DNA from: JBBDXS01 sp040902195
GTDB lineage: Bacteria; Chloroflexota; Dehalococcoidia; DSTF01; RBG-16-68-14
Reading direction: 5' to 3'
Assembly: GCA_040902195.1 (NCBI GenBank)
Contig: JBBDXS010000014.1
Coordinates: 124,001 to 188,000 of the forward strand
DNA length: 64,000 nucleotides
The translations under genes and the position numbers were made by a program. How positions within the stretch are numbered: position 1 is the stretch's first letter; every line of letters begins with the position of its first letter. This document shows, one piece after another, positions 25,800-34,922 of this stretch. Below the pieces are notes generated by a model, which worked only from the letters and a program-made list of their open reading frames with translations, did not search any database and was not told where the DNA came from.

Positions 25800-27052
25800 C
25801 GCCCGCGCTCCGGAAGCAACGATTCGCCGTCGGCGACATCGCGGAAGACATTCTGTCCCGGGCCGACGACGGCCCCCGCGCCAATCTTGACGCCAGGCAT
25901 GATGTTCGTTCCGACGCCGAACTTCGCGCCGGCGCCGGCGATCATGCCGAGCTTGTCCTTTCCGGAATCGATACGTTCGCCGCGCACGGTCGATTGCACG
26001 TTGCGCTGATCGAGGCGGAAGTTCGCCGTGATCGATCCGAAGCCGAGCAGGACGTCGCGTTCGAGGACGCTGTCGCCGATGTAGTTGTGATGGAGCTGGC
26101 ATCGTTCGCCGAGGTAGCTGCGCGCGACTTCGCTGCCGAAGCCGACGACGGAGCCGTCGCCGATGACGGACTCGCGTACGAGAGCGTTGTTGCCGATGAC
26201 GGCTCGGTGGCCGACGACAGCCGGCGCGGCGACGTGGCCACCCGGATAGACGCGGACGTCCTCGCCGAAGAAGACGCCCGGCTCGACCTGCGTGTAGCCC
26301 GGGGCGGGCGACGCGCTGCCGTCGCGGAGCTGATCGAGCAGGAGCGCCATCACCTCGAGCACGTGCCAGGGGTACTTGAGCGGCTGCCACGCGCCCTCGT
26401 AGCGAACGGGCGCGAATCGATGCTCGCGCAGCAGACTGGTGATCGCGCGCTCGTAAGCATCGTCGCTCTCGGTCTGCTGCACCTCGCGTGTGAGCTGACG
26501 GAAGAGCGGGCGCGCGTCGGCGAAGAGATGCGCGACGATCGTAACGAGATCGCTCGGCTCGGAGCCGGGCGCGGGCTTCTCGATGATTCCCGCGACGCGG
26601 TCGCCGTCGAGCGTGAGGTAGCCGCCCGGGAAGTACTGCTCCGTCGCGAACGCAGCGAGGTAGCCGTCGCTCGAGCCGTGGCTTGCAACATCGACGACAC
26701 GTTTGTGGAACGAAGCGTCGACGACGTCGTGCGGCTGCGTGACGTAGACGGGACGGGCGAGTTCGTTCTCGCCGAGCTGGGCCATCGCGCTGAGGACGCC
26801 GCCGGCCATGCCGGACGCGCCGGTCTGGACGACGACGCTCGTGTCCGCGTCCGACTGCTCGCGCAGCATGGCGGCGTTGTCATCGCTCGCGACGAGGACG
26901 AATCGCTGGAGGCCGGCGTGCCGCAAACGGTCGATATGCAGATCGACGAGTGTGCGGCCCGCGAAGCGCAGCGCGTGCTTATCGCGAACGGGCCACATGC
27001 GCGAGCTGGCGCCCGCCGCGAGCACGATGCCGAGGACGTCGTTCGGCTTCAT
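25796..27052 (-). CDS. GlmU-like sugar nucleotidyltransferase
   Basis: A 418-residue protein with an N-terminal nucleotidyltransferase domain (LAAGASSRMWPVRDKHAL, the G-x-G-x-R-like motif) and a C-terminal left-handed beta-helix of hexapeptide repeats from about residue 275. That is the architecture of GlmU and related sugar-1-phosphate nucleotidyltransferases. The signature Lys of the usual PKAL motif is present as DKHAL. I start at ATG 27052; a TTG two codons earlier is possible. It is the first gene of the CorC-dprA-topA series. Substrate identity is open. Confidence 0.83.
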   Translation of the reverse strand: MKPNDVLGIVLAAGASSRMWPVRDKHALRFAGRTLVDLHIDRLRHAGLQRFVLVASDDNAAMLREQSDADTSVVVQTGASGMAGGVLSAMAQLGENELARPVYVTQPHDVVDASFHKRVVDVASHGSSDGYLAAFATEQYFPGGYLTLDGDRVAGIIEKPAPGSEPSDLVTIVAHLFADARPLFRQLTREVQQTESDDAYERAITSLLREHRFAPVRYEGAWQPLKYPWHVLEVMALLLDQLRDGSASPAPGYTQVEPGVFFGEDVRVYPGGHVAAPAVVGHRAVIGNNALVRESVIGDGSVVGFGSEVARSYLGERCQLHHNYIGDSVLERDVLLGFGSITANFRLDQRNVQSTVRGERIDSGKDKLGMIAGAGAKFGVGTNIMPGVKIGAGAVVGPGQNVFRDVADGESLLPERGR

Positions 27053-27294
27053 AAGCAAGGTTGGCGGAATAACGAAAGGTTAGGGGTCATATGTGTGGCG
27101 AGACGTTCGCGCATCCAGGCGCGGCGATCAAGCGCGGAGCATAGTCGAGTGGAGATGGGGCCGCATGGCCCCGGCCGCCGATTGGCGGCTATCCGGAGGT
27201 TCGTCTTCTGGTTGCACTAGCAAGCGCGTGCTCACCTCAGCCTTACGTAATCGTAGCTACGCCGCGGCGGGGCTGTCAAGTTAGGGACTTCCCT

Positions 27295-27352
27295 TAGGTA
27301 TCGGTACGAACGTAAACGCGCTCCAGGGGCATTGGACGCGCGCCGATACCTA
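27295..27352. other. Long hairpin in a gene-free leader
   Basis: A perfect ten-base stem (TAGGTATCGG / CCGATACCTA) encloses an inner stem of CGCG plus TCCA against TGGA plus CGCG. It lies in the 425 gene-free bases from 27053 to 27477, upstream of the PAP2-like gene. No T-tract follows. It may be a regulatory RNA element or an operator region; I recognise no family. The remaining bases of the gap show no gene. Confidence 0.45.
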
Positions 27353-27477
27353 CGTAGGAACAAGGAACCAGGCTGCCAGCCCTCAGGAGTCTGGCGTCAG
27401 GGTCTTGGGGGAAGCGTGAAGGCGTAGGTAGGTTCGCGGGTCGCGGAATCTACAGGAGAGAGGTCTGGACCCGCCGG

Positions 27478-28458
27478 ATGACAATGTCTTCGAACGAAGC
27501 GCAAAGCGCCGTCTCGCCGGCGAACTGGAAGCGGCTCTACCTGGCGACGGCGGCCTTCCTGCTGGCCGCGGAGGCGCTCCTCATCTATTACGGCTCGGCG
27601 CTGACGACGCCGCTCGTGCTGCTGATCCTGCTGATCGTCTTCGCCCGCCCCGGGCAGAAGCTGCGCTTCGTGCGCGACTTCGGGCCCTTCCTACTCGTGC
27701 TGTTCGCGTACTACTCGATGTGGGGATCGGCGGACGACTTGCGGGGCTCCGTCATGGTGATGCCCCAGATCGAAGCCGAGCGGTTCCTGTTCGCGGGACA
27801 TCTCCCCACGGTGGTGATGCAAAACGCGCTCTATGACCCTGACCACGCGCACTGGTATGACTACGCCGCGGTAGTGGCGCACCTCTCGCACTTCATCTTG
27901 CCGATCCTCTTCGCGGCGATCATCTGGCAGCATCACCGGCATCTGCACCTGCGCTTCATGTCGACATACCTGCTGCTGGCCTACGCGGGGTTCCTGACGT
28001 TCCTGCTTATGCCTTCGGCGCCGCCCTGGTGGGCCGCGCGCGAAGGCTACATCGATCAGGTCTACCTCGTCCACCGGACCGTGCCGGGCCTTGCGCGCAT
28101 CTACTCGGAGGTGAGCGCGAACCCCGTCGCCGCGATCCCGTCGCTGCACGCGGCGTTCCCGTGGATGCTCTATCTGTTCACGATCAAGATCTGGGGACGC
28201 AAGGCGCTGCCTGTGATCGTTTACCCGATCTTCATCTGGTGGTCTATCGTCTACTCAGGACACCACTACTTCGTCGATGCGATCGCGGGGGTGATCTACG
28301 CGACGGCGGCGTACTACGCGCTGAGCGGCCACCCGTACGGGCTGGCCGTGCGCGCGTTCCGATGGCTGGGCGGCGCCGGCGCGCCCGCGCAGGGCATTGA
28401 GGGGCAGGCGGCGGGCCCCGATGCGCTGCCGTTGCCATCTAATGAGCGCGCAGCGTAG
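27478..28458 (+). CDS. PAP2-superfamily membrane protein
   Basis: A 326-residue polytopic membrane protein with about six to seven helices. The phosphatase motifs appear as IPSLHAAFPW (about 220-229) and YSGHHYFVDAIAGV (about 258-271), the arrangement of PAP2_3 inositol phosphotransferase-like enzymes that transfer phospho-head groups on lipids. ATG 27478 is one of two near starts; the other is two codons later. The glycosyltransferase gene follows 15 bases downstream, so they are probably one operon. The exact lipid substrate is unknown. Confidence 0.82.
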   Translation: MTMSSNEAQSAVSPANWKRLYLATAAFLLAAEALLIYYGSALTTPLVLLILLIVFARPGQKLRFVRDFGPFLLVLFAYYSMWGSADDLRGSVMVMPQIEAERFLFAGHLPTVVMQNALYDPDHAHWYDYAAVVAHLSHFILPILFAAIIWQHHRHLHLRFMSTYLLLAYAGFLTFLLMPSAPPWWAAREGYIDQVYLVHRTVPGLARIYSEVSANPVAAIPSLHAAFPWMLYLFTIKIWGRKALPVIVYPIFIWWSIVYSGHHYFVDAIAGVIYATAAYYALSGHPYGLAVRAFRWLGGAGAPAQGIEGQAAGPDALPLPSNERAA

Positions 28459-28473
28459 CAGGAGCGCGAGAGC

Positions 28474-30087
28474 ATGTCGCTGAACGCTCGAACGCTCGCG
28501 GCGCAGCCCAGCGCGCCGGCGCGCACCCGGCCCGTCGATCTGGACACAGCGGTCTTCTGGACATCAGTGGTCGCGATCGCGGCGACGGCGCTTGTGCTGC
28601 GCCTGTACCACCTCGTGAGCTATGTGGCGTTCTACCCGGACTCGTACGGCCAGCTGCGCGCGGCCGAGAACCTGGCCTCGCTCCAGTTCCCGATCTCGTA
28701 CTATTACCCGCCGGGGATCGCGCTGTTCCTGGCGCCATTCTTCGCGGTCCTACCCGACTCGTTGCTGACGATGCAGATCGCGATCTTGGCAGCGGGGCTG
28801 GCGCTGGTCGGCGTGGCGTACGCCTGGGGCGTGGCCGCGACGGGCGACCGGCGCGCGGCGCTGATCTACGCGTTCGCCGTGGCGATCGGCGCGACGTTCG
28901 TCTTTCACTCGCGCATCGCGCTGTTCGAGGTGATCAATACGCTGCTTATCGCCTCGTCGCTGTGGCTGGCGCCGGCGGCCGTTCGGCGCGGGCCCGCGGC
29001 CTGGGTCGGATACGGCGTACTCGCCTTCGCGATGGTCACGGCGCGCTATACGAACGTGATCGTGCTGCCCGCGCTCGTGCTGGCAGCGATGGGCGGGAGC
29101 GCGCAGCGTCCGTCGTGGCGACAAGCCATCGCGATCGCGCGGTCGCCGGCCGCGCTGGTTGCCGGGCTGGTCGTGCTGGCGCTGGGGGCTGTGTACATCG
29201 GCACCGCGCACGAAAACCTGACGCGCTTCACGAGCTCCGAGAACGCGAGCATCGTCGGCTTCGACGGCTACGGCGCGCGGCTGCTCTACTACACGCAGGC
29301 GAGCCTGAACGGCTACAGCGCGGACCTGGGCTTCACGGAGAGCGTCGCCGCGGGCGTGCTGCTGGCGCTGGCGCTCGTGGGCGCGCAGCGACTCTGGCGC
29401 AGCAATCCCAGCCTGCTGGTCGCGATCGTCTATCTGGCGGCCGTCTGGGGCCCTGTCCACGCCCTGTACGAGGGCGCCTACCTCCCGTGGATCCCGCGTT
29501 ACGCGACGGCCGTCTACTTCATTCTGCTGCTGCCAGCGTCGATCGGTCTCTCGGCGGCGCTCGACGGCTGGCAGCGTCTCGACCGGCCGTGGCAGCGCGT
29601 GCCGGCGGCGGGCTTCCTGGCACTGTCGGTTACGCTGGTGGCAAGCGCGCAGCTCTCGCAAGACCTGACGTTCTTCTCGCAGCTGTACGACTCGCCCGCC
29701 GCGCGGACCGAGGCTTCGTTCGCGGAGATCCGGCGCGCGCTGCGCGAGACGGATGGCGAGAACGCGCTGCTCATCTCGAGCCAGATCCTCGCCGTCGACC
29801 GCGCCAACCCGGAGATGGACGGCTTCGATCTGGCGCGCCACTCCAGCAGTTATGGGATCAACGATGACTCGGTCCGGCGCTTCGTCGCCTACGTCGACGA
29901 GCAGCTCGCCAAGGGCAGGACCGTCTACTACTACTACACGCCATACGAGGCGGCGCAATCGAAGTTGCATCGCTACGAGCTGGGGTTCGACGCGTACTTC
30001 AGCGGCCTCCAGGAGCACTTCTCGCTGGTAGAGCTGGCACGCGTGGACGAGCGGCCGCACAGGCTGTATCTCGTCGAGCCGCCCTAG
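28474..30087 (+). CDS. GT39-type membrane glycosyltransferase
   Basis: A 537-residue protein with about ten to twelve membrane helices, resembling the ArnT/PMT glycosyltransferase superfamily (GT-C fold). After the first helix comes the acidic motif PDSYGQL, followed by ISYYYPPGIALFLAPFF, as in dolichyl- or polyprenyl-phosphate-sugar-using enzymes. A soluble C-terminal domain of about 120 residues ends the protein. AGGAG lies nine bases before ATG 28474. The membrane neighbour suggests envelope lipid or glycan modification. Confidence 0.8.
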   Translation: MSLNARTLAAQPSAPARTRPVDLDTAVFWTSVVAIAATALVLRLYHLVSYVAFYPDSYGQLRAAENLASLQFPISYYYPPGIALFLAPFFAVLPDSLLTMQIAILAAGLALVGVAYAWGVAATGDRRAALIYAFAVAIGATFVFHSRIALFEVINTLLIASSLWLAPAAVRRGPAAWVGYGVLAFAMVTARYTNVIVLPALVLAAMGGSAQRPSWRQAIAIARSPAALVAGLVVLALGAVYIGTAHENLTRFTSSENASIVGFDGYGARLLYYTQASLNGYSADLGFTESVAAGVLLALALVGAQRLWRSNPSLLVAIVYLAAVWGPVHALYEGAYLPWIPRYATAVYFILLLPASIGLSAALDGWQRLDRPWQRVPAAGFLALSVTLVASAQLSQDLTFFSQLYDSPAARTEASFAEIRRALRETDGENALLISSQILAVDRANPEMDGFDLARHSSSYGINDDSVRRFVAYVDEQLAKGRTVYYYYTPYEAAQSKLHRYELGFDAYFSGLQEHFSLVELARVDERPHRLYLVEPP

Positions 30088-30114
30088 CCCCTCGACCCGA
30101 TAGGCAAAGCCTTC

Positions 30115-30120
30115 TATCAT
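30115..30120 (+). promoter_or_regulatory. -10 box, leaderless start of ruvX operon
   Basis: TATCAT, six bases before GTG 30127. This would be the promoter of the ruvX-mltG-aro operon. Confidence 0.5.
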
Positions 30121-30126
30121 GGCCCC

Positions 30127-30555
30127 GTGGGGCGCATGCTCGGTCTCGATGTTGGAGAGCGGCGGATCGGTGTCGCCGTGTCCGTGCCGGAAGGAACGCT
30201 CGCCGTGCCGCTGCGCATTATCGTTCGCGAGAGCGACGATGCTGCGCTGCAGGCGATCGCGGAGCTGGCGCGCGACGAGCGCGCCGAGGCGCTGGTGGTG
30301 GGATTCCCGCGCTCTTTGGACGGCACGGTTGGAGCGCAGGCGCGGCGCGTCGAGGAGTTCGCGCAGCGCGCCGGCGAAGCGTGCCACCTGCCGGTCGAGC
30401 TGTGGGACGAACGGCTGACGTCGAAGCAGGCTGAACGTCTGGCGCCCGGCGCGAAGCGATCGCGGCGGAGGGCGCCCAAGGACGACCTGGCGGCGGCGAT
30501 CATCCTGCAAAGCTACTTGGACCGCCGGGCGAACAGCGAGAACCGGCCGGCGTGA
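30127..30555 (+). CDS. ruvX: Holliday junction resolvase RuvX/YqgF
   Basis: A 142-residue RNase H-fold nuclease of the YqgF/RuvX family, involved in Holliday junction or pre-rRNA processing. The first acidic residue is in LGLDVGERRIGVA, the second in VVGFPRSLDGT and the last in DDLAAAIILQSYL. GTG 30127 fits the TATCAT box six bases upstream. Its TGA stop overlaps the mltG GTG start, so the two are translationally coupled. Confidence 0.93.
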   Translation: MGRMLGLDVGERRIGVAVSVPEGTLAVPLRIIVRESDDAALQAIAELARDERAEALVVGFPRSLDGTVGAQARRVEEFAQRAGEACHLPVELWDERLTSKQAERLAPGAKRSRRRAPKDDLAAAIILQSYLDRRANSENRPA

Positions 30556-31634
30556 GAGACCGATTCGCCGTGCCTGCCATGGTCGCGTTGGGCTTCGTCG
30601 TCATGCTCCTGGCCGGCGGCTGGCTGCTACGCGGCACGCCGGGGACGCTGGTCAACGAAGCACCGGACCGCAGCGGGCCGACGCCCGGCCTCGAGGGCGA
30701 CACGGTCGTCGTCACGATCGAGGAAGGCGACAGCGCATCGGCGATCGGCACGAAGCTACAGGACGCGGGCGTCATCGAGAGCGCGCCGCTGTTTCGTGTT
30801 CTGACGTCTCTCATGGGCGAGGGCGACCACCTCGCGCCGGGCGTTTACGAGTTCACGCGCGGCACGACGGCGCTCTCCGCGGTCCAACGCATCAGTCAGG
30901 GAATCACGGCGGCGAACATCGTGACGTTCCCGGAGGGACTCCGCGTCAACGAGTTCGCGGACATCCTTGAGCAAAACGGCGTCGTCGAAGCGAATTTCTT
31001 CCGCCTTGCGCAGCTAGAGCAGTACCAGGGCTCGTTCCTGTCCGAGCTGCCGTTCGGCGCTGGCGTCGAGGGCTTCTTGTTCCCGGCAACGTACGGCTTC
31101 CGGGTCAACGAGCCGGTGCACGACGTGCTGCAGCAAATGCTCCATGCGTTCGACCAGCGCTATCAGGAGGAGATCCTGCCCCGTCTACCTGCGTCCGGCC
31201 GGCCGCTCTACGAGATCATCACACTCGCATCGATCATCGAGCGGGAGGCGCAGGTACCGTCAGAGCGGCCGATCATCGCGAGCGTCTTCATCAACCGCCT
31301 GAACCAGGACTTCCCGCTTCAGGCCGACCCGACGGTGCAGTACGCGCTGGGGAGCGACCCGGCGAACGTGGCGCAGTTCGGCGTTTGGAAGCAGGATCTG
31401 AGCGCGGCTGACCTGGAGATCCCGTCGCCGTATAATACATACGTCTTCGCGGGGCTGCCTCCGGGTCCGATTTCCAACCCGGGCCTCGATTCGATTCTCG
31501 CCGCGCTGGAGCCCGCCCGGACGAACTATCTCTTTTTCGTGGCGCGGGAAGACGGCAGCCACGTCTTCGCGGAGACGCTGGAGGAGCACAATACCAACGT
31601 CTGCACCGTCTATCCGGAACGTCCGGAGTGCTAG
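30552..31634 (+). CDS. mltG: Endolytic transglycosylase MltG
   Basis: A 360-residue cell-wall enzyme (YceG/MltG family) that cleaves nascent peptidoglycan strands. One N-terminal membrane anchor (about 8-27) is followed by the LysM-like and catalytic region; catalytic Glu230 is in SIIEREAQVPSERP, and LQADPTVQYALG follows as in the family. It starts at GTG 30552 within the ruvX stop. The ruvX-mltG-aroE order is common in bacteria. Its presence implies a peptidoglycan wall. Confidence 0.95.
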   Translation: MRDRFAVPAMVALGFVVMLLAGGWLLRGTPGTLVNEAPDRSGPTPGLEGDTVVVTIEEGDSASAIGTKLQDAGVIESAPLFRVLTSLMGEGDHLAPGVYEFTRGTTALSAVQRISQGITAANIVTFPEGLRVNEFADILEQNGVVEANFFRLAQLEQYQGSFLSELPFGAGVEGFLFPATYGFRVNEPVHDVLQQMLHAFDQRYQEEILPRLPASGRPLYEIITLASIIEREAQVPSERPIIASVFINRLNQDFPLQADPTVQYALGSDPANVAQFGVWKQDLSAADLEIPSPYNTYVFAGLPPGPISNPGLDSILAALEPARTNYLFFVAREDGSHVFAETLEEHNTNVCTVYPERPEC

Positions 31635-31647
31635 CGAGGAGCGCCGC

Positions 31648-32493
31648 GTGAAACGCGAAGGTGTGATCGGTTATCCGCTGAGCCACTCGCTGAGCCCGAC
31701 GATCTTCCAGGCTGCGTTCGACGCGGCGGGCTTCGAGGCGCGCTACGAGAAGTGGCCGACGCCGCCGGAGGACATCGAGCCGCGCATGGCGTCTCTGCGC
31801 GAAGACGACGTGTTCGGCGGGAACGTGACGATCCCGCACAAGGAGGCCGTGATCCCGCATCTCGATCGCCTCGACCCGCTGGCGGAGCGCATCGGGGCGG
31901 TGAACACGATCGTGAACGAAGGCGGTCGATTGGCCGGCTACAACACGGACGTGCCCGGCTTCGCGCGTTCGCTGCGCGAGGACGCCGCCTTCGACGCGCG
32001 AGGCTGCCGCGCGGTCGTGCTGGGGGCAGGCGGAGCGGCGCGCGCGATCGTCGTCGCGCTTATCGAACACGGCGCGGCGCGCATCGACGTCGTCGGGCGC
32101 ACAACGGCTCGTGTCGAGAAGCTCGTCTCGGACCTAGACGCGCAGGCAGGCTCGACGGCGCTCGCGGCGGGCGACGAGGCGTCGCTGCGCGAAGCGGACC
32201 TGATCGTGAACTGCACGCCGCTCGGAACGCGCGGAAGCGCCGGCGAGGGCCAGTCGCCCATCGAGGCGCGGCAGATCCCGCGTGACGCTGTCGTGTTCGA
32301 CCTGGTGTACAACCCTCCCGACACGCCGCTGGTGCTCGCCGCTCGCGACGCTGGCGCGCGAGGCGCCTCAGGGCTCGGCATGCTTGTCTACCAGGCGGCA
32401 GAATCGTTCCGTCTCTGGACGGGGGATGACGCGCCGGCCGCTGTGATGTTCGAGGCCGGTCGCGCCGCGCTGGGCGTTGGAGTGGCGCGATGA
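31648..32493 (+). CDS. aroE: Shikimate dehydrogenase
   Basis: A 281-residue NADPH-dependent enzyme that reduces 3-dehydroshikimate to shikimate. GYPLSHSLSPTIFQAAF holds the shikimate-binding serines, NVTIPHKEAV the catalytic lysine (VTxPHK) and GAVNTIV the next signature. The NADP domain has LGAGGAARAI. GTG 31648 gives a complete N-terminus. Its stop overlaps the next gene by four bases, and aroC and aroKB lie further down the same operon. Confidence 0.96.
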   Translation: MKREGVIGYPLSHSLSPTIFQAAFDAAGFEARYEKWPTPPEDIEPRMASLREDDVFGGNVTIPHKEAVIPHLDRLDPLAERIGAVNTIVNEGGRLAGYNTDVPGFARSLREDAAFDARGCRAVVLGAGGAARAIVVALIEHGAARIDVVGRTTARVEKLVSDLDAQAGSTALAAGDEASLREADLIVNCTPLGTRGSAGEGQSPIEARQIPRDAVVFDLVYNPPDTPLVLAARDAGARGASGLGMLVYQAAESFRLWTGDDAPAAVMFEAGRAALGVGVAR

Positions 32494-33041
32494 AGATCCA
32501 GCTTGCCCTTGCGCTCGCTATTGCGCTCGTAGTGCTTGGAAGTAGAAGTGCCCTCGCTCAGGAGGACCCTAAGGAAGGGGTGTTTGGCCTCAATGTAGAA
32601 AGTGCAGACGGCAGCAGCCTGCACTTTTCCTGGAACGATGTCGAGGGCGCGAGCACATATCATGTTCAGGGCTCCGTCGACTACTGGCCTTTGCCCTTGT
32701 GTCCGCGCGTCGGAGGTTTCGATAACGAGCTTGTCACCTTTGACGAGGAGTTGCCTGCAGGGCTCACTTCCTTCGATACGCCCGGCTCTTCGCGGCAAGA
32801 CATGGCGTTTAAGAGCTACATGTTCACGATCGAGGCGCTCGACGCTGACGGGGAAGTGATCGAGCAAGATGGCACGACTTCCCAGAGCGACCCGTTCTGC
32901 TCGCTGCCAGAGGTGGCGGACGCTGGAATGGGGGCCACCCCGGAAGATAGTCCGCTGCTACTCGCGGCGCTGGCCCTCGCCGCGTTGGGTGCAATGGCGA
33001 TTGCGGGCGGAGCCGCGCTCCGCACGAGGCGCGCGCGATGA
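32490..33041 (+). CDS. Exported, membrane-anchored hypothetical protein
   Basis: A 183-residue protein with a signal peptide (about 1-23, cleavage likely after SALA), a beta-rich body that looks like a fibronectin type III fold (LHFSWNDVEGASTYHVQ), and a C-terminal membrane helix (about 154-176) followed by RTRRAR. It is therefore predicted to sit outside the membrane with a C-terminal anchor. It is ATGA-coupled to both neighbours within the aro operon, an unexpected place for a surface protein. I recognise no family. Confidence 0.75.
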   Translation: MKIQLALALAIALVVLGSRSALAQEDPKEGVFGLNVESADGSSLHFSWNDVEGASTYHVQGSVDYWPLPLCPRVGGFDNELVTFDEELPAGLTSFDTPGSSRQDMAFKSYMFTIEALDADGEVIEQDGTTSQSDPFCSLPEVADAGMGATPEDSPLLLAALALAALGAMAIAGGAALRTRRAR

Positions 33042-33688
33042 CCTGGGGGATCACGATAGGCATCATCATTATCATGGGCCTCTTTGCGTTCATCGGGCTT
33101 ATCGTGTTCAAAGAGGCACGGACGCACCGGTTCTGGCAGAGCAAGGTGGAGGAAGGCGATCTGGACATGATCACGCAGCTCGTGCAGGCCGAGGTGGAAC
33201 GCTGGCGCACGGAGCGCCCGCCGAAGGGCATGCCCGCCACCGTCTGGCAGGGCATCCAGGGCGTCGAGGTCATCGAGATCGCGGCGGACTACCTGCACGT
33301 CTCGAGCACGGCCGAGCCGCAGTTCGCGCTCGTCGGCGGACAGCGTCGACAGGTGAGCAGCGCTGTCGATGAGGCGAAGCGGATCACCGCACGGCTGGCC
33401 GAGCGGCTGTTCTACGACATCCCACACATCCGCGCGGAGCGCGTACAGATCGATGTCTACACGACGTTCCACGAGCCGGACGGCGCCGCGGCGCAGCGAT
33501 GCGTGCTCAGCGTACTCGCAGAACGCGCGGTCGCGGCGGCAGCCGATTGGGACAACGACCCGCCGGAAGTGATCGCGGAGCAGCTCGGCGTGCAGTACCG
33601 GCTCGACGAACGCGGTCTGCCGCAGCCGATCGAGCCGGGGAGCGTGCGCGTGAGCACGAACGGCCACGGGACGGAGTCGAAGACATGA
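33038..33688 (+). CDS. Membrane-anchored hypothetical protein
   Basis: A 216-residue protein with one N-terminal membrane helix (about 4-23, very rich in isoleucine) and a soluble domain of about 170 residues with alternating helices and strands. No motif is recognised. It overlaps aroC by four bases and its upstream neighbour likewise, so its translation is coupled to the aromatic pathway genes. Function is unknown. Confidence 0.75.
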   Translation: MTWGITIGIIIIMGLFAFIGLIVFKEARTHRFWQSKVEEGDLDMITQLVQAEVERWRTERPPKGMPATVWQGIQGVEVIEIAADYLHVSSTAEPQFALVGGQRRQVSSAVDEAKRITARLAERLFYDIPHIRAERVQIDVYTTFHEPDGAAAQRCVLSVLAERAVAAAADWDNDPPEVIAEQLGVQYRLDERGLPQPIEPGSVRVSTNGHGTESKT

Positions 33689-34893
33689 CAACGTTGCGCT
33701 ACCTGACCGCCGGCGAATCGCACGGCAAGGGACTGTCCGTGATCATCGACGGCATCCCGGCGGGGCTGGAGCTATCGGAGGACTACATCGCAGTCGATCT
33801 GCGCAGGCGGCAGGGCGGCTACGGACGCGGACGCCGCCAGCAGATCGAGCAGGACCGCGCGGAGATCCGCTCCGGCGTGCGGCACGGCAAGACGCTCGGC
33901 AGCCCGATTGCGCTACTGGTGGAGAACAAGGACTGGGTGAACTGGCAGGAGAAGATGGCTGTCGAGGAAGTCGACGAGCTGGTCGAGAAGGTGACGCGCC
34001 TTCGCCCCGGCCACGCCGACCTCGCAGGTATCGTGAAATACGGCTTCGATGACGTGCGGCCGATCCTCGAACGCGCAAGCGCGAGAGAGACGGCGGCGCG
34101 CGTCGCGGTAGGCGCCGTGGCGAGGCGGTTCCTCGAAGAGTTCGGCGTCGCGCTGCACAGCCATACCATCGCCATCGATGGCGTCGAGGCGCAAATCGAA
34201 GGCGAGCCGGACTGGGAGCGCGTCGAATCTTCGCCGGTGCGCTGCGCGGACGTTGCCGCGGAAAAACGGATGATCACCGCGATCGACTCCGCGCGCAACG
34301 ACGGCGACAGCCTCGGCGGCATCATCGAGGTGCGCGCGAGCAACGTGCCGATCGGGCTCGGCAGCCACGTCCACTGGGACCGTAAGATCGACGCGCGCAT
34401 CGCGCAGGCGATGATGAGCATCAACGCCGTGAAGGGTGTCGAGATCGGCATCGGCTTTGCAGGCGCGGTGCTGCGCGGCTCGCAGGTGCACGACGTGATC
34501 CTGCCCATCGACAAGTGGGGAGAGAAGCCGTGGCGTCGCGCGACGAACCGTATGGGCGGGACGGAGGGCGGCATGACGAACGGCGAGGACGTGATCGTGC
34601 GGCTGGCGCTCAAGCCGATCGCGACGCTGCCGCGCTCGCTGCCGTCGGCGGACCTACGCACGGGCGAGGAGATCCCGGCGCACTACGAGCGCAGCGACGT
34701 CGCTGTCGCGCCGGCGGCGGGCGTCATCGGCGAAGCGATGCTGGCGATCGTGCTGGCGGAAGGCGCGCTGGAGAAGTTCGGCGGCGACCACATCGATGAG
34801 ACGCTGCGCAACTACCACTCGTACCTGAAGACGACGGGCCCGCGCGGCGGCGAGGCCGTACCCCCGGCGGACGAAGAAACGACCGAGGTCTAG
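33685..34893 (+). CDS. aroC: Chorismate synthase
   Basis: A 402-residue FMN-dependent enzyme that makes chorismate from EPSP. TAGESHGKGL at 8-17, RRRQGGYGRGRRQQIEQD and GGTEGGMTNGE are the family signatures. The length is within the normal range, with a short charged tail. ATG 33685 overlaps the preceding stop (ATGA). It is followed after 29 bases by the aroKB fusion, which has its own TACAAT box. Confidence 0.97.
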   Translation: MTTLRYLTAGESHGKGLSVIIDGIPAGLELSEDYIAVDLRRRQGGYGRGRRQQIEQDRAEIRSGVRHGKTLGSPIALLVENKDWVNWQEKMAVEEVDELVEKVTRLRPGHADLAGIVKYGFDDVRPILERASARETAARVAVGAVARRFLEEFGVALHSHTIAIDGVEAQIEGEPDWERVESSPVRCADVAAEKRMITAIDSARNDGDSLGGIIEVRASNVPIGLGSHVHWDRKIDARIAQAMMSINAVKGVEIGIGFAGAVLRGSQVHDVILPIDKWGEKPWRRATNRMGGTEGGMTNGEDVIVRLALKPIATLPRSLPSADLRTGEEIPAHYERSDVAVAPAAGVIGEAMLAIVLAEGALEKFGGDHIDETLRNYHSYLKTTGPRGGEAVPPADEETTEV

Positions 34894-34909
34894 CGGGACG
34901 ACCTCGCGG

Positions 34910-34915
34910 TACAAT
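34910..34915 (+). promoter_or_regulatory. -10 box, leaderless start of aroKB
   Basis: TACAAT, seven bases before ATG 34923. It suggests an internal promoter in the aro operon. Confidence 0.5.
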
Positions 34916-34922
34916 CTCTCTC

